Positions 14,687-16,313 of a stretch of DNA of 16,313 nucleotides are shown here, one piece after another. Source of the stretch: Bacillota bacterium (GTDB lineage Bacteria > Bacillota > Clostridia > Lachnospirales > Lachnospiraceae). Position numbers and translations under genes: made by a program. The stretch is taken from the NCBI GenBank assembly GCA_023420935.1, contig JAEZUR010000178.1, positions 1-16,313 on the forward strand, read 5' to 3'. Numbering within the stretch: position 1 is the first letter of the stretch; every line of letters begins with the position of its first letter. The notes below the pieces were generated by a model. That model saw nothing but the letters and a program-made list of their open reading frames with translations. It did not search any database and was not told the DNA's origin.

Positions 14687-14705
14687 ATTATACAAGTCTA
14701 TCATA
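14687..14705 (-). promoter_or_regulatory. Candidate promoter(s) of the complete chemoreceptor gene
   Basis: On the minus strand, TGGTATGAT (extended -10, TATGAT at 14705-14700) and, closer in, TATAAT (14692-14687) lie 50-65 nt upstream of the start. Neither has a good -35, and no sigma-D motility motif was found. Confidence 0.35.
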
Positions 14706-14764
14706 CCACATTTCTACAGCATAAGACAGTGCTTTTTCTTGGATTATGTCAATTAATCTGATAT

Positions 14765-14831
14765 GGATAAAGAGCCGAAACAAATAAAAGATATATTCGA
14801 ATACATCTGATATTTATTCAGCTCTTAATCC
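14765..14831 (-). terminator. Hairpin after the partial chemoreceptor gene
   Basis: GGATAAAGAGC (14765-14775) pairs with GCTCTTAATCC (14821-14831), and inner AAATA/TATTT segments pair across a loop. It follows the stop by 37 nt and resembles the 12511-12572 hairpin in loop and stem sequence. The T tract on the minus strand is short (CTCTTTATCC), so termination may be leaky. Confidence 0.5.
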
Positions 14832-14867
14832 ATAGAACAAATTTGTATTTTGGAAGACTACAATATA

Positions 14868-16313
14868 TTAATAAGTAAACTTCTGTATCTCTTCTTGTAA
14901 ATCCTCTGATAATTTCGCTAAAGATTCACTAGCGTTGGCAATTTCGTCAATTGAGGCCGTTTGTTCCTCTACCGCTGCAGTTGCTTCTTGGGTTCCAGCT
15001 GCATTTTGTTCAGAAACAGCAGATAGAGTTTCCATGGATGCAAGAATTTCATCCATCTTTTGCTTCATAACTGGGCCTGCTTCGTTTATTCTATTGATGC
15101 CCTGCTTCATATCCTCAATAGATTGATCAATACCCTCGAATTTTTCACTGGTATTCTGTACGCTTTTTGTCTGTGAATCAATTATAACGGAGACAGTTTC
15201 GATAGTACGTACTGAGGTTTCCGTCTTATGTGAAAGTTCTTGAATAATCAACGCAATATCATCTGTGAAGCGATTGGACTCTTCTGCAAGCTTCTTAATT
15301 TCTTCTGCAACCACTGCAAATCCTTTACCAGCCTCTCCTGCTCTGGCTGCTTCAATGGCCGCATTTAATGCCAAGAGATTCGTCTGGTTCGCAATATTTT
15401 TAATCATCATGCTGGCAGTTTCAATCTTCTCTGCACTTTGATCTGTTTCCATAATAAGTGCTTGTATTTCTTTCGTGGAATTACTTGTTTCTTCATTTCT
15501 TAGACTCAACTCTTCCACTGCTTCCAATCCATCTCTCTTCAAACGATCTACTTCCACTAATGTATCATCTAAAGATTGAACGAACTCTATGGTTTGATTC
15601 ATTAATTGCGCTAATGTCTGTATATTGGATACTCCAGATTCTGTTTCCGTTGCCTGTTCCGATGCTCCCTTGGAGATTTCTTCAATTGTCCTAGCAACTT
15701 CCGATGCTGACAAAGCAGTTTGTTGTGAGGTTGCAGTTAATTCTTCACTGGATGCTGCTACAAGTTCTGCGTCATTGGCTACAGCCTGGACTAAGGATAT
15801 AACATTTTGTTTCATCTTTGATAAAGACCTTGCGATGTTTCCTAGCTCATCCGGACGTTTTAAAAGGATTTCAGCCCATTTTTCATCTGTTAATTTAAAA
15901 TCATAATTTGACATTCTATCAATTGAGGATTGAAGCTGAATAATTGGTTTTGTTATATATTTGCCCATAAATAAACCAAACGTGATTCCAATCATAGATA
16001 TAAAAATTGCTGCACCTATCATAATTAAGCGAAGGTTGAACATGTCCGCTAAGATTTCACTCTCATAATTACCTATCGCAATTGTCCATGTGGAACCAGG
16101 TATCGGTGCCATTGCGGTAATTCGTTTTTCTTTATCATAGGTATATTTTAAGATACCTTTATTGCCGGTTCCTAGGCGTTTCAATTCTACACCTAATGAT
16201 TTTAAAGGTCCATTTGACTCAATTTGTTCAAAGACATTTACCTGATTCACAACGTAGTCTCGATTGGGATGCGCAAACAAGGTACCATTTGCACCAACTA
16301 CGAAGGCATATCC
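14868..16313 (-). CDS. Methyl-accepting chemotaxis protein, N-terminus beyond window
   Basis: The frame is open to the right edge (482 codons), beginning within the Cache domain at GYAFVVGANGT, so TM1 and most of the sensor are missing from view only because of the window end. Visible are the membrane-proximal Cache end (PGSTWTIAIGNYESEI), TM2 (LRLIMIGAAIFISMIGITFG), HAMP (KPIIQLQSSIDRMSNYDF), and the signalling tip with the same QTNLLALNAAIEAARAGEAG as its neighbour. The tail is EIQKFTY. It is highly similar to the downstream paralogue throughout, with changes concentrated in TM2 and scattered helix surfaces. This indicates a fairly recent tandem duplication, and the two probably share signalling partners and can form mixed arrays. 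Confidence 0.93.
   Translation of the reverse strand, partial: GYAFVVGANGTLFAHPNRDYVVNQVNVFEQIESNGPLKSLGVELKRLGTGNKGILKYTYDKEKRITAMAPIPGSTWTIAIGNYESEILADMFNLRLIMIGAAIFISMIGITFGLFMGKYITKPIIQLQSSIDRMSNYDFKLTDEKWAEILLKRPDELGNIARSLSKMKQNVISLVQAVANDAELVAASSEELTATSQQTALSASEVARTIEEISKGASEQATETESGVSNIQTLAQLMNQTIEFVQSLDDTLVEVDRLKRDGLEAVEELSLRNEETSNSTKEIQALIMETDQSAEKIETASMMIKNIANQTNLLALNAAIEAARAGEAGKGFAVVAEEIKKLAEESNRFTDDIALIIQELSHKTETSVRTIETVSVIIDSQTKSVQNTSEKFEGIDQSIEDMKQGINRINEAGPVMKQKMDEILASMETLSAVSEQNAAGTQEATAAVEEQTASIDEIANASESLAKLSEDLQEEIQKFTY

Noticed and set aside
12694..15906. Several 60-93 codon plus-strand frames
   Set aside because: They are antisense shadows of the chemoreceptor genes; they recur at matching positions in both paralogues because the genes are duplicates.
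1..16313. CRISPR arrays, tRNA or rRNA genes, insertion sequences
   Set aside because: No regularly spaced repeats, no tRNA-like cloverleaf with CCA or T-loop motifs, no rRNA signatures and no transposase frames were found. An att-type repeat pair is the only mobile-element sign.

Overview
The window is low-GC DNA from an anaerobic Firmicute, most likely a Lachnospiraceae (clostridial cluster XIVa) chromosome. The evidence is the gene order rex - coiled-coil gene - acpS - nnr - alr - ndoA, strong AGGAGG-type ribosome sites, AT-rich spacers and paired chemoreceptor genes. A Lachnoclostridium-like host is an inference. Nearly every gene is on the minus strand, so the reading order runs from high to low coordinates.

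Right part (7400-16313), core genome. Two tandem methyl-accepting chemotaxis receptors (14868->16313, partial, and 12627-14639) come first. They are followed by an operon with a near-perfect sigma-A promoter overlapped by a Rex-like operator: rex (TTG start), an unidentified coiled-coil protein, acpS, the NAD(P)HX repair enzyme nnr, alanine racemase alr and the MazF-family RNase ndoA. Spacings are tight or overlapping until alr. A 229-nt alr-ndoA gap then holds no recognisable antitoxin but two hairpins.

Middle part (5700-7260), RNA-rich. A small BECR-fold (PBECR3-like) nuclease gene has a palindromic operator over its promoter. It is followed on the same strand by a compact structured RNA candidate and an intrinsic terminator. 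Next to it, on the plus strand, are two tandem small-RNA candidates with the same layout: -10 box, small AGTGA/TCACT hairpin, C-rich anti-Shine-Dalgarno stretch, intrinsic terminator. Then comes rlmH, with two promoters.

Left part (1-5700), accessory DNA at the 3' end of rlmH. The last codons of rlmH plus a few bases (5696-5720) recur as a 23/25 direct repeat at 3094-3118. This is the arrangement left by SCC-type integration into rlmH. The 2.6 kb between the repeats carries one gene, a 702-residue protein with a PD-(D/E)xK-like nuclease N-terminus and a zinc-finger cluster. Beyond the second repeat lies a large partial gene (1-2428) fusing a calcineurin-like metallophosphoesterase to a NACHT/STAND NTPase. 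Both look like anti-phage defence genes, so the rlmH end appears to be a defence-island hotspot. No recombinase gene is visible in the window.
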